A stretch of DNA of 64,000 nt from Caldilineaceae bacterium (GTDB lineage Bacteria > Chloroflexota > Anaerolineae > Caldilineales > Caldilineaceae), in assembly GCA_019637685.1 (NCBI GenBank), contig JAHBVF010000006.1:62001-126000 (forward strand), written 5' to 3'. The notes under the pieces are model-generated. The model was given only the letters and a program-made list of their open reading frames with translations. It had not been told where the DNA came from and made no database searches. Position numbers and translations under genes: made by a program. Shown in pieces: positions 48,042 to 56,015 of the stretch. Position 1 is the stretch's first letter, and every line of letters begins with the position of its first letter.

Positions 48042-48851
48042 TCACGAAATATCCTTATCAACCTGCGCGCGCCATTCCGCATCGCCCGCGCTGAAAATCT
48101 TGCCTGTCTCCGCCCGCCCCCAGGGACCGACCAGCCAGTAAATTTGTCGTGCCGTCTCGGTTGGGGAGCCAAGCCTGCCGCCCTCGTAGGCCGTGTGGAA
48201 ATAGCTAAAGTCAAGCTTTGTGCCTTCCGTGTCCACACTGCGCAGGTCTGCCTGCATCTCTGTATCAACAGTGCCCGGCTTCAGCCCATTGACCATCACC
48301 CCTGTGCCCGCCATTTCCGCGGCCAGGGTGCGGGTGAAGGCGTCCAGCCCGGCTTTGGCCGCGCTGTAGGCGCTGACGCCGATCAGGCTGCCCGCGGCCG
48401 CGCCGCTGGTGATGTTGAGGATGCGCCCGTAGCCCTGATCGATCATCACCGGCAGGATATTGCGGGCCATATTGTACGGCCCCACCAGATTGACGTGGAT
48501 GTTGTAGGCCCACTCGTCCGGGTCCGAATCGACCACCTCTTCCAGCGGCCAGATCAGCCCGGCGTTGTTGATCAGAATATCCAGCCGGTCGAACTGGTCC
48601 AGCGCCGCTTCGATCACTTCCTCGATCTGGCCGAAGTCGCTCACATCGCAGGGCACGGCGATGGCCTTGCCACCCTTGCCGCGAATACGCTGGGCCACCG
48701 CGTCGATCTCTTCCTCGCTGCGGGCAGTGAGAACGAGCGACGCGCCAGCCGCGGCCAACAGTTCCGCGGCAGCAGCGCCAATGCCCCGACCACCGCCTGT
48801 GACCAGCGCGACCTGCCCCTGTAATTTCCGGGAAATTGCTTTGTCTGCCAT
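48042..48851 (-). CDS. Short-chain dehydrogenase/reductase
   Basis: A 269-residue NAD(P)-dependent SDR. The cofactor motif TGGGRGIGAAAAEL (near 18), DVSDF (near 68), NNAGLIWP (near 95), the catalytic Ser in LNITSGAAAGS (near 145) and YSAAK (near 159) are present. I start at 48851, where the family fold begins; the open frame runs 58 codons further but through sequence that includes the divergent promoter region. It faces the MFS transporter gene across a 200-base gap. The substrate is unknown; relatives reduce 3-oxoacyl groups or sugars. Confidence 0.9.
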   Translation of the reverse strand: MADKAISRKLQGQVALVTGGGRGIGAAAAELLAAAGASLVLTARSEEEIDAVAQRIRGKGGKAIAVPCDVSDFGQIEEVIEAALDQFDRLDILINNAGLIWPLEEVVDSDPDEWAYNIHVNLVGPYNMARNILPVMIDQGYGRILNITSGAAAGSLIGVSAYSAAKAGLDAFTRTLAAEMAGTGVMVNGLKPGTVDTEMQADLRSVDTEGTKLDFSYFHTAYEGGRLGSPTETARQIYWLVGPWGRAETGKIFSAGDAEWRAQVDKDIS

Positions 48852-48978
48852 TAGTTCTTTAAAGAAGCTCTCTGCCAAATGGGTTGAAGGCGTTCCCGCC
48901 AGTCTACCAGAGAGGCGGCAAAAGGTCCATTTTTCAGGGTCACAGCGAAGAATATCTTCTTTTTCTTCTGCCCAAAGG

Positions 48979-49007
48979 TTGACAAGAAAATTAGTTCGGT
49001 GTATAGT
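48979..49007 (+). promoter_or_regulatory. Promoter of the MFS-PadR operon
   Basis: A perfect TTGACA (48979-48984), 17 bases and TATAGT (49002-49007). The AT-rich, partly symmetrical stretch downstream (49011-49040) could hold the PadR operator. Confidence 0.75.
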
Positions 49008-49077
49008 CGGTTTTAGATTAGTCAATTCTGATTATTAGAGATTGAATATCGTTTCGATTGCTGCAGGAGTTGTTCAC

Positions 49078-50466
49078 GTGAGTACACTACAGAGTAAAAC
49101 ACAGAGCAAGAAATCTACCGACCGCAGCCTTCTCACCGTTCTCTTTATCGGTGTGCTGATGGGCGCGCTGGACATCGCGATTGTCGGCCCTGCCCTGCCC
49201 GCCATCCAGACAGCCTTTGCCATCGACGAACGGGCCACCGCCTGGATTTTCACGATCTATGTGCTCTTCAACCTCATCGGTGCGCCGCTGATGTCCAAAC
49301 TGAGCGATCGCTACGGACGCCGTTCGGTCTATCTGGCCGATGTAACGCTCTTTGCGATTGGCTCGCTGGCTGTGGCCCTGGCCCCCTCCTTTCTGCTGCT
49401 GCTGGCCGGGCGGGCATTGCAGGGCTTCGGCGCGGGCGGCATCTTCCCGGTTGCCAGCGCGGTCATCGGCGATACTTTCCCCGAGGAGAAAAAAGGGAGC
49501 GCGCTGGGGCTGATCGGCGCGGTCTTTGGCCTGGCCTTTATTATCGGCCCGATTTTGGGTGGGGTGTTGTTGATTTGGGGCTGGCAATGGCTCTTCTTTG
49601 TCAATCTGCCGGTGGCTGCCCTGGTGATTATACTGGGCAGCCGGGCACTCCCCACCACACGCCAGCACGCGCCCAAAGCCTTTGATGTGCTGGGAATGGT
49701 GGTTCTGGCGCTGGCGCTGGCTGGCCTGACGTTAGGCATCAACCGATTGGACACCACTGCCATCGGGGCATCGCTTCTCTCTGTGCAGGTCTGGCCGTTG
49801 CTCCTTTTGGCCCTGGCCGGTGGGGCTGCCTTTGTGTGGGCCGAGAGGCGTGCGCCAGACCCGATTATCCGCATAGAGCAGTTTGGCAACCGGCAACTGG
49901 TGTTGGCAAATTTGCTGTCCATGGGGGCTGGCCTGGGCGAAGCCGCGATGGTCTTCTTGCCTGCCCTGGCCATTGCAGCCTTTAGCGTCAGCCAGAGTCG
50001 GGCCAGCTTTCTGCTGCTGCCGGTTGTGCTGGCGGTGGCTGTGGGTGCGCCCTTGGGTGGCCGGATGCTGGACAGGTACGGTGCCCGGCCGGTGGTGATG
50101 ACGGGCACACTCCTGCTGGCGATTGGAATGTTTCTGCTCGGCTTTCTGGGCACAAATTTTTCGGTCTTTATTGTGGCCGGGGTACTCATCGGCCTGGGGC
50201 TGGCAAGTCTGCTGGGCGCGCCGATCCGGTATATTGTGCTGGGGGAGGCAGAGCCATCTGAGCGGGCCGCGTCCCAGGGGGTGGTGTCGATTTCCACAGG
50301 TGTGGGCCAGTTGGTCAGCGGCGCGCTGATCGGCGCGGTGGCAGCCAGCCAGGGCGGTGGCGTGGACGGTTATCGCATCGCCTATCTCTTTGTGGGTGGG
50401 GCGATGCTGATTCTGGTGGCGCTTTCCTTTGGCCTGAAAGCCCGACACAAGGAGGCGTCTCAATGA
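49078..50466 (+). CDS. MFS multidrug efflux transporter, DHA2-like
   Basis: A 462-residue inner-membrane transporter with twelve to fourteen hydrophobic helices. Motif A-like LSDRYGRRSVYL (near 68) and GALDIAIVGPALPAIQ in helix 1 are typical of EmrB/DHA2 drug exporters; LIGAVFGLAFIIGPILGGVL is motif C. I choose GTG 49078 because AGGAG stands eight bases before it; a TTG at 49042 is possible but unsupported. The PadR regulator overlaps its end by four bases, so the pump and its likely repressor are made together. Confidence 0.92.
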   Translation: MSTLQSKTQSKKSTDRSLLTVLFIGVLMGALDIAIVGPALPAIQTAFAIDERATAWIFTIYVLFNLIGAPLMSKLSDRYGRRSVYLADVTLFAIGSLAVALAPSFLLLLAGRALQGFGAGGIFPVASAVIGDTFPEEKKGSALGLIGAVFGLAFIIGPILGGVLLIWGWQWLFFVNLPVAALVIILGSRALPTTRQHAPKAFDVLGMVVLALALAGLTLGINRLDTTAIGASLLSVQVWPLLLLALAGGAAFVWAERRAPDPIIRIEQFGNRQLVLANLLSMGAGLGEAAMVFLPALAIAAFSVSQSRASFLLLPVVLAVAVGAPLGGRMLDRYGARPVVMTGTLLLAIGMFLLGFLGTNFSVFIVAGVLIGLGLASLLGAPIRYIVLGEAEPSERAASQGVVSISTGVGQLVSGALIGAVAASQGGGVDGYRIAYLFVGGAMLILVALSFGLKARHKEASQ

Positions 50467-51002
50467 ATGTAGAGGATCGCAAACTACTGCTGTTGGGTCT
50501 GCTGCGTATCCAGGCCATGCACGGCTATCAACTCAACCAGTTTCTGGACGAACATCTGGATTTTATCGCCAGCCTGAAACCGTCCACCGCCTATTACACG
50601 CTGGAGCGGATGGCCGCGGAGGGGCTTGTCCAGACCCACGCGGAGCAGCCGGGGCGTCGGCCCGCCCGCCAAATCTACGACATTACACCCGCTGGTGAAG
50701 CGCTCTATCAAGAATTGCTGAAACAGAATCTTTCCGGGTATGCTATGGGGGAGAGCGGTGATGACATTGGAATTGGTTTTCTGGCTGATCTGCCCCCGGC
50801 AGAGGCGGAGCGATGCCTGGCCCTGAAACGGGCCATTCTGCAGGAAAAGATAGTTCAGTTTGAGGAAATGGCTGGCCGGATCACATTGTCCGACGCCACC
50901 CATTTGGCCGTACGTCGTACACTTCATCGCCTGCGGGCAGACGAAGTCTGGCTGGAGGAAGCCGGTCAGTGGCTGGCCCGTGCCGCGCTCACGGATGGCT
51001 GA
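50463..51002 (+). CDS. PadR-family transcriptional regulator
   Basis: A 179-residue DNA-binding repressor. The N-terminal winged helix is the PadR type: LLLLGLLRIQAMHGYQLNQFLDEH, then TAYYTLERMAAEGLVQTHAEQPGRRPARQIYDITPAGEALY, and a C-terminal helical dimerisation part (about 115-175). AAGGAGG stands seven bases before the ATG, within the MFS gene. PadR proteins commonly repress an adjacent efflux pump and release DNA on binding a drug or phenolic acid; the arrangement here fits that. Confidence 0.92.
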   Translation: MNVEDRKLLLLGLLRIQAMHGYQLNQFLDEHLDFIASLKPSTAYYTLERMAAEGLVQTHAEQPGRRPARQIYDITPAGEALYQELLKQNLSGYAMGESGDDIGIGFLADLPPAEAERCLALKRAILQEKIVQFEEMAGRITLSDATHLAVRRTLHRLRADEVWLEEAGQWLARAALTDG

Positions 51003-51097
51003 TATCCGTTTGTTTTTCGCTATTTTCTGTACTGGTCAATCTGATGGTGGCATCGAAACTCGTCCGACTACTTGTAGATTAAGAAAATCATTGGGGA

Positions 51098-51170
51098 AGC
51101 GTAGGCGCGGCTCGTAGCCGCACGTCGCTAGACATCCCTTATCTGTGCAGCCACAAGCCGCGCCTACGCT
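51098..51170. repeat. Perfect inverted repeat in the 51003-51302 gap
   Basis: AGCGTAGGCGCGGCT (51098-51112) and AGCCGCGCCTACGCT (51156-51170) are exact complements around a 43-base loop. The remaining gap has no gene. Confidence 0.8.
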
Positions 51171-51302
51171 ATTACCCGAACAATTCTTCAATCCACAAGC
51201 AGCGTGACAGTCAATGGGCGTTCCATCATCATCCTGGCCAATACAATTTTCGCAGTATTTCGTTCAAGTTTCTATCGTTTCAACCAAAAAGGACAATGGA
51301 TA

Positions 51303-51707
51303 ATGTTTAGTTTTCTACTTATGGCCCACTCGGGCTGGCGCTATCTGGCGCTGTTGGCTTTGGTAATCGCGGTTGTAAAGTTTGTGATGGGCTGGCTGGG
51401 CAACGGTGGCTGGAGCAAAGTGGACCGGCAAATTGGGCTGATTACCGTCATTGTGATGGATATTCAACTGCTGGTGGGCCTAATCCTCTGGGGTGTGGCC
51501 GCGGGGATGGGTCTGGTCGGCGCGGATATCACACGCACAATGGAACATCCGGTGTGGATGTTGATTGCGATTGTGGTGATGCACGTGGGCTGGGCACGGG
51601 TAAAGAAAGCCGCGGACGGGGACAAAGCCCGTGCCGCGGCCATCGCCTTTATTGTCACAGGTCTGCTCGTCGCGCTGGGCGTGGCCCGGGTGACAGGTGT
51701 GATGTAG
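51303..51707 (+). CDS. Small four-helix membrane protein, cytochrome b-like
   Basis: A 134-residue membrane protein with four transmembrane helices (about 5-30, 45-72, 75-100 and 108-132). The pattern LMAHSGWRYLALLALV at the N-terminus, DIQLLVGLILW, MEHPVWMLIAIVVMHVGWARVKK is shared with a family of short membrane proteins found in Bacteroidota and Chloroflexota, often loosely labelled cytochrome b. Three histidines (near 9, 85 and 97) could bind heme. I begin at ATG 51303; the longer open frame upstream contains no hydrophobic N-terminus of its own. The role is unknown. Confidence 0.8.
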   Translation: MFSFLLMAHSGWRYLALLALVIAVVKFVMGWLGNGGWSKVDRQIGLITVIVMDIQLLVGLILWGVAAGMGLVGADITRTMEHPVWMLIAIVVMHVGWARVKKAADGDKARAAAIAFIVTGLLVALGVARVTGVM

Positions 51708-51714
51708 GATTTTT

Positions 51715-51766
51715 GGGCTAGAAAAAAGAGTCCCGCGGCATGCCGCGGGACTCTTTTTTCTAGCCC
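51715..51766. terminator. Perfect symmetrical bidirectional terminator
   Basis: GGGCTAGAAAAAAGAGTCCC begins a 26-base arm (51715-51740) that pairs without error with 51741-51766; A6 and T6 tracts flank the GC core on both strands. It separates two converging genes. Confidence 0.88.
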
Positions 51767-51769
51767 ATT

Positions 51770-52750
51770 CTACAGTTCTTTGTCCAAGGCAACCTCTGCC
51801 GGAATCTCCTCAAAGCCTAGCATTTTGTTGATCCCCAGCATAGGGTTGTTCTCTTCGTTGTCCGTGCGAATGGCCGTGCCCCCCTGCTGGATGGCGAATT
51901 CGATGGCCCGCAGTTTCATGGCCAGGGCAATGCCTTTGCGCCGGTGGCTGCGCAGCACGCCAGTCAGCCAGGTATTGATGCGCTGGGGCATAGCCAGGTT
52001 TTTCGCCAACATACTCACGCCCACATACGCGCCCGTCGGGTCGTCCCTGTCCACTGCCGGATCAACCGCCATCATCCAGCCTTCAGGCCAAAAGCTGGGG
52101 TTGCCAAAGGATTTGGCAAATTCATCAAAGGGTTCCTTTACGGGTGGATCAACCTGGGGGACATCCTGCTCGATCTCCCAAATCATTTCATAGAGTTTCT
52201 CCATCCACCGGGGATCGGTTGATTGAATCTCGGCCAAAGGCAGAATCTTTACACCAGCCGCGGCCACCCGCTCCTGTGCGCCGTTGAAGCGGCTAAAATC
52301 GAAGTTCGTTATGTCCAATTCAGAGATAGGCTCCCGTATCTTGACAACAAAGCCTTTGGATTCCAGCCACTGGACGCGAAAGAGCCTGTCCTCCCGGGTG
52401 TACGTGCCAAGGACCTGGGGCCGGTCCTGCGCCAATTGTTCCAACACGTAGTCATAGATAAACTGGTGAAGCTCAGCTCGCTCCTCATAGACAGGCAGAG
52501 ACGAGTAGCCAAAAAGAAACTTACCTGGTGCATTGGACCAGAAAGGTGCCATATAGGCCCCCTCTGTAATCAGTTGGCCGTCGTCTTCCACCACAAAACG
52601 CTGGCGCAATTTGTCATCGGGCCAGCGGCTGTCGTGGAACTGCCAACTGGATATTGTCGAAAGATCATCCGGCCAGGCCGCGTTGTGGATCGCTACCAGC
52701 GCGGCGTACTCTTCCTCTGTTGTCGGATTGTATGGTCGTATGGTAAACAT
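51770..52750 (-). CDS. GNAT-type acetyltransferase, downstream paralogue
   Basis: A 326-residue protein with two GNAT-like halves. The C-terminal half carries the acetyl-CoA loop VLRSHRRKGIALAMKLRAIEFA (near 275) and NNPMLGINKMLGF, as in GNAT enzymes; the N-terminal half (about 1-150) is a degenerate copy beginning TIRPYNPTTEEEYAALVAIHNAAWPD. AAGGAG stands eight bases before ATG 52750. The next upstream gene is a close paralogue of identical length, so the pair arose by tandem duplication. Both share the leader-controlled promoter at 54005-54034. The acceptor substrate is unknown; antibiotics, polyamines or small thiols are possible. Confidence 0.85.
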   Translation of the reverse strand: MFTIRPYNPTTEEEYAALVAIHNAAWPDDLSTISSWQFHDSRWPDDKLRQRFVVEDDGQLITEGAYMAPFWSNAPGKFLFGYSSLPVYEERAELHQFIYDYVLEQLAQDRPQVLGTYTREDRLFRVQWLESKGFVVKIREPISELDITNFDFSRFNGAQERVAAAGVKILPLAEIQSTDPRWMEKLYEMIWEIEQDVPQVDPPVKEPFDEFAKSFGNPSFWPEGWMMAVDPAVDRDDPTGAYVGVSMLAKNLAMPQRINTWLTGVLRSHRRKGIALAMKLRAIEFAIQQGGTAIRTDNEENNPMLGINKMLGFEEIPAEVALDKEL

Positions 52751-52775
52751 CCTCAAATCTCCTTATACAGGCACG

Positions 52776-53756
52776 TCACAGTACTTTTTCATAGTTCACA
52801 CCCGCGGGAATCTCCACGAAGCCCAGCACTTTGTTGATGCCCAGCATGGGATTGTTCTCCTCGTTGTCCGTGCGGATGGTCGTGCCCCCCTGCCGGATGG
52901 CAAACTCGATGGCCCGCAGTTTCATCGCCAGAGCAATCCCCTTGCGCCGATGGCTGCGCACTACACCGGTCAGCCAGGTGTTGATCCGTTGGGGCATGGC
53001 CTGGTTCTTGCCCAACATACTCACGCCCACATACGCGCCGATCCCGTCGTCCCCAGCAGCAGCGGGATCGATTGCCATTTGCCAGCCTTCCGGCCAGAAG
53101 TCGGGATCGTCAAAGCCTTTGATAAACTGGTCAAAAGGCTCCCGCTTGGGCGGATCGACCTGTGGCACGTCCTGCTCGATTTCCCAGAGCATATCGTAGA
53201 GCTTCTCCATCCAGCGGGGGTCCTTCTCCCGCAGTTCGGCGAGTGTTAGCATTTCTACGCCCGCCGCGGCCACTCGTTCCTGCGCGCCGTTGAAACGGCT
53301 GAAGTCAAAGTTTGTGATGTCCAGTTCAGACTCGGCAAAGCGCATCTTTGGAACAAATCCATTGGCTTCCAGCCACGCCACCCGATGGCTGCGATCTTCA
53401 CGAGTGCCTGTGGAAAGGCGGGTGGGCTGCTGCTCAGCCAGTTGGGCCAGCACATACGCGTAGACCCGTGTGTGGAAATCTGCCTGGGCCTCGAACTCGG
53501 GCAAGGCTGAATAGCCGTAGTGATATTTCCCCGGCGCATTGGCCCAGAAAGGTTCTGTGTAGACGCCTTGCAGGACGAAACACCCCTGGCTCTCTGCCAC
53601 AAAGCGGTGAAAGAATTTGTCCTTACGCCAGTTCTCGTCAGCGAAGCGCCAATTTGCGACAGTCGCCGGTTCATCGGGCCAGGCCGCGTTGTGAATATCC
53701 ACCAACGCCTGATACTCGGCATCGGTTGTCGGTCGAATTGTCCGAAACGTAATCAT
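52776..53756 (-). CDS. GNAT-type acetyltransferase, upstream paralogue
   Basis: Same 326-residue two-half architecture as the following gene, with long identical stretches such as SELDITNFDFSRFNGAQERV and the acetyl-CoA loop VVRSHRRKGIALAMKLR (near 275). I begin at ATG 53756, the counterpart of the paralogue start; the frame is open 60 codons further through the attenuator region, which cannot be coding in this frame because it contains the terminator hairpin. The gene is first behind a strong promoter, a leader ORF and an intrinsic terminator, which suggests that expression is induced when leader translation is disturbed. Confidence 0.86.
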   Translation of the reverse strand: MITFRTIRPTTDAEYQALVDIHNAAWPDEPATVANWRFADENWRKDKFFHRFVAESQGCFVLQGVYTEPFWANAPGKYHYGYSALPEFEAQADFHTRVYAYVLAQLAEQQPTRLSTGTREDRSHRVAWLEANGFVPKMRFAESELDITNFDFSRFNGAQERVAAAGVEMLTLAELREKDPRWMEKLYDMLWEIEQDVPQVDPPKREPFDQFIKGFDDPDFWPEGWQMAIDPAAAGDDGIGAYVGVSMLGKNQAMPQRINTWLTGVVRSHRRKGIALAMKLRAIEFAIRQGGTTIRTDNEENNPMLGINKVLGFVEIPAGVNYEKVL

Positions 53757-53831
53757 TGGAATTATCTCTTTCTGTCCATTGTCTTGTGATGGTCGGACCA
53801 GGCAGGCTGAGGGCAAAAATCCAGGCAAAAC

Positions 53832-53865
53832 AAAAAAAGCCACGAGCGCACAAGCGCCCGTGGCC
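53832..53865 (-). terminator. Intrinsic terminator of the GNAT attenuator
   Basis: On the minus strand GCCACGGGCGC-TTGT-GCGCTCGTGGC forms an 11-base stem (one mismatch) followed by seven T residues. It lies between the leader ORF and the first GNAT gene. Confidence 0.82.
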
Positions 53866-53889
53866 GAAAATCTCAGCAGATGGGTAGGA

Positions 53890-53955
53890 TCAGCCAATGG
53901 CTGATTCCGGGCGCGCGCAGAGGGAGCGGATACCAAAAAAGGATAGACGAAGCAT
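53890..53955 (-). CDS. Leader peptide upstream of the GNAT pair
   Basis: A 21-codon ORF starting at ATG 53955 behind an excellent ribosome site (AAAGGAGG five bases upstream) and ending at TGA 53892-53890. The peptide begins MLRLSFFGIRSLCARP. Codons 13-16 contain GCGCCCG (53914-53908), complementary to CGGGCGC in the left arm of the terminator (53860-53854), so a ribosome stalled early in the ORF would leave this strand free to break the terminator. The stalling cue is not obvious: the first ten codons hold Leu, Arg and Phe. An antibiotic-induced stall or amino-acid shortage would both fit. I know no described leader with this sequence. Confidence 0.68.
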   Translation of the reverse strand: MLRLSFFGIRSLCARPESAIG

Positions 53956-54004
53956 CAGGACCTCCTTTCGAGCGCTAGAGATTATTTTGACGTGGCTGCC
54001 AGCC

Positions 54005-54034
54005 AGTGTACCACTGGGTTGGTGGGCTTGTCAA
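54005..54034 (-). promoter_or_regulatory. Promoter of the GNAT leader
   Basis: A perfect TTGACA (54034-54029), 18 bases and TACACT (54010-54005), about 50 bases before the leader ORF. It overlaps a divergent TTGTCA...TATGAT promoter (54028-54055) on the plus strand. Confidence 0.72.
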
Positions 54035-54099
54035 TACCCAAATGTAAGTTATGATACAATTGAAACTGCCCCCTCACACAGCCTACAGAAGAACCCGTT

Positions 54100-54313
54100 G
54101 CACCCGACTTCTCTGCCCCAGACCGCAGCCGGGTGCGCCGCCAACCCGTCCCGGCCAACTACGATGCCGAGACACTGATTATCCTGGGGGTTCTGCACCA
54201 ATTGCACAATTGTGGCAGGGCTGGTCCTGGCCCGTTCGGTCTTTCACCGCTCAATGAACTATCGATCAGCGGTAGCCTTTGGCCGGGGTCGGTCAAGGAT
54301 CATGGGCTACTGA
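54100..54313 (+). pseudogene. Internally deleted flavin-binding (PPOX/NimA-like) protein gene
   Basis: One frame encodes RSRVRRQPVPANYDAETLII, like the N-terminus of the pyridoxamine-phosphate-oxidase-like flavin-binding family, and then in a second frame GLVLARSVFHRSMNYRSAVA and FGRGRSRIMGY before a stop, like the family's FHHSMNYRSVV motif. About half the protein between them is missing and the frames differ. It lies divergent from the GNAT leader and behind a promoter-like TTGTCA-16-TATGAT. It is a decayed gene. Confidence in the family is moderate because only motifs are used. Confidence 0.6.
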
Positions 54314-54426
54314 AAACAAATAATGATCCACGAAGCCACACGAAGTTGCACGAAGCATCAAGAAAAACTTGGTGTTCCTGCGTGTGCTTCGTGGATAGTT
54401 TCTTTCTTGAAAAAGCCATAACGACA

Positions 54427-54464
54427 AAAAAGGCCGGGCAGCGAATCTGCTGCCCGGCCTTTTT
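54427..54464. terminator. Bidirectional intrinsic terminator behind fabF
   Basis: AAAAAGGCCGGGCAGC (54427-54442) and GCTGCCCGGCCTTTTT (54449-54464) pair perfectly around GAATCT. The gap before it (54314-54426) also holds a weak hairpin of ATCCACGAAG units. Confidence 0.85.
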
Positions 54465-54488
54465 CACATTCCGCGTTTGGTTTCTTCT

Positions 54489-55727
54489 CTACTCCTCCCA
54501 CTTCTTAAACGCCACCACCACATTCTGCCCACCAAAGCCAAATGCCTCGACCAGCGCAATCTTCGGATCGATTTTTTGGGCTGTGTTTCCTACAATATCC
54601 ACGCCCAATTCGGGGTCGGGCGTGTAGTTGATCGTCGGCGGTGCAATGCCCGTCTCCAGCGCGCGCACCGCGGCCAGCGCGCTCTGTGCGCCGGCCGCGC
54701 CCAGCGCGTGGCCAAGCATACTTTTGATGCTCGTCACTTTGGGCATGCGCGCGCCCTCGGCCCCGAAGACCCGGCGGATCGCCAAAGATTCCACCTGGTC
54801 GTTGAGGACAGTGCCTGTGCCGTGGGCAAGAATCAAGTCTACATCGTGGCTGGTGATGCCCGAATTTTTCAGCGCCCGGGTAATGGCCCGCACCGCACCG
54901 TCGCCGCTGGGGTCCGGCGCGGTGATGTGATAGCCGTCGCCGGTCAAGGCCCCGCCCAGCACTTCGGCGTAGATATGCGCGCCCCGGGCCAGCGCGTGCT
55001 CCGCGGTTTCCATTGTCACCGCCACCGCGCCCTCGCCGCTGACAAACCCGTCCCGGTCCACAGAGAAGGGACGGCAGGCCGTTTCCGGCTCCTCCGCCCG
55101 TTTCGAGAGCGGCCCCATATTGCCAAACGCGGCAAAAGTGAGCATAGAAAAAGTGGATTCGCTGCCGCCAGCGATAATCAATTCCGCTTCATCCCGCTGC
55201 AAAAAGTGGTATGCCTCCAGCATTGAATAGTGACCGCTGGCGCAGGCCGCCGCGCTGGTCATCACCGGTCCTTTAGCTCCGGTCTCCATAGAGACCAGAC
55301 AACTGACCGCGTTTGCCATGGCGCTGGGCACAACAAAAGGCCCCACCGAGCGCCAGCCCTTCTCGACCATCACTTGGGTGGCAAACTCAATTTCATTGAT
55401 ACCGCCACCGCCCGTGGCCATCATTACGCCCACATCTGGCCCATTTTCCGGGGTGATGTCAAAGCCGGAATCGCTCAGCGCCTGTTTGGAGGCCGCAATC
55501 GCGAACTGCGTGGTGCGGGCCACGCGCCGGGCCAATTTGCGGTCCATATAGTCCTTGGGATCAAAGTCCTTGACCTCACAGGCCATATCATAGGGCATAC
55601 CGTTTGGGTCAAAGAGGGTCAGCCGACCTGCGCCGGACATGCCTGCCAGCAGATTCTCCCAAAATGTTTTCGCATCTTTGCCAATCGGCGTAATCGCGCC
55701 CAGGCCGGTAATGACAATCCGTTTCAT
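54489..55727 (-). CDS. fabF: Beta-ketoacyl-ACP synthase II
   Basis: Elongates fatty acyl-ACP by condensation with malonyl-ACP. The 412-residue thiolase-fold protein starts RIVITGLGAITPIGKD, with the catalytic Cys in SAAACASG (C162) and the two histidines in LILAHGTGT (near 301) and MLGHALGAAGA (near 338). The motif around the cysteine (AACAS) and the first histidine (AHGTGT) differ slightly from the usual TACAS and AHGTST, so a secondary role in a polyketide or special lipid pathway cannot be excluded; no acyl carrier gene is adjacent. GGGAG stands five bases before ATG 55727. Confidence 0.9.
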   Translation of the reverse strand: MKRIVITGLGAITPIGKDAKTFWENLLAGMSGAGRLTLFDPNGMPYDMACEVKDFDPKDYMDRKLARRVARTTQFAIAASKQALSDSGFDITPENGPDVGVMMATGGGGINEIEFATQVMVEKGWRSVGPFVVPSAMANAVSCLVSMETGAKGPVMTSAAACASGHYSMLEAYHFLQRDEAELIIAGGSESTFSMLTFAAFGNMGPLSKRAEEPETACRPFSVDRDGFVSGEGAVAVTMETAEHALARGAHIYAEVLGGALTGDGYHITAPDPSGDGAVRAITRALKNSGITSHDVDLILAHGTGTVLNDQVESLAIRRVFGAEGARMPKVTSIKSMLGHALGAAGAQSALAAVRALETGIAPPTINYTPDPELGVDIVGNTAQKIDPKIALVEAFGFGGQNVVVAFKKWEE

Positions 55728-55902
55728 ACTTTCTCCCAACTGGAATGGTGTCGCAGGTTTCAAGTTGCAGGTGGCAAATCCCCAGCCAGCAGTGACATAC
55801 AAATGACATCGCCCGCCATATCCATTTTCCACCTGCTACTCATCCGATTATAGTGGAGCAGCTTTGCCCTCGTCAAACTATAACCCAAAAGTTCCCTCTT
55901 CG

Positions 55903-55931
55903 TTGCGACAGGGCTTGGCCCGTGCTATACT
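55903..55931 (+). promoter_or_regulatory. Promoter of the second recQ gene
   Basis: TTGCGA (55903-55908), 17 bases and TATACT (55926-55931). It excludes the in-frame TTG at 55932 as start codon, because transcription would begin about there. Confidence 0.65.
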
Positions 55932-56015
55932 TTGAGTAATATCGACACTTTGAAAAACAGATCGGCATTGGCAACAGATGACTGCTCGCGCCTATTCTTT
56001 GCCCACAAACAACGA

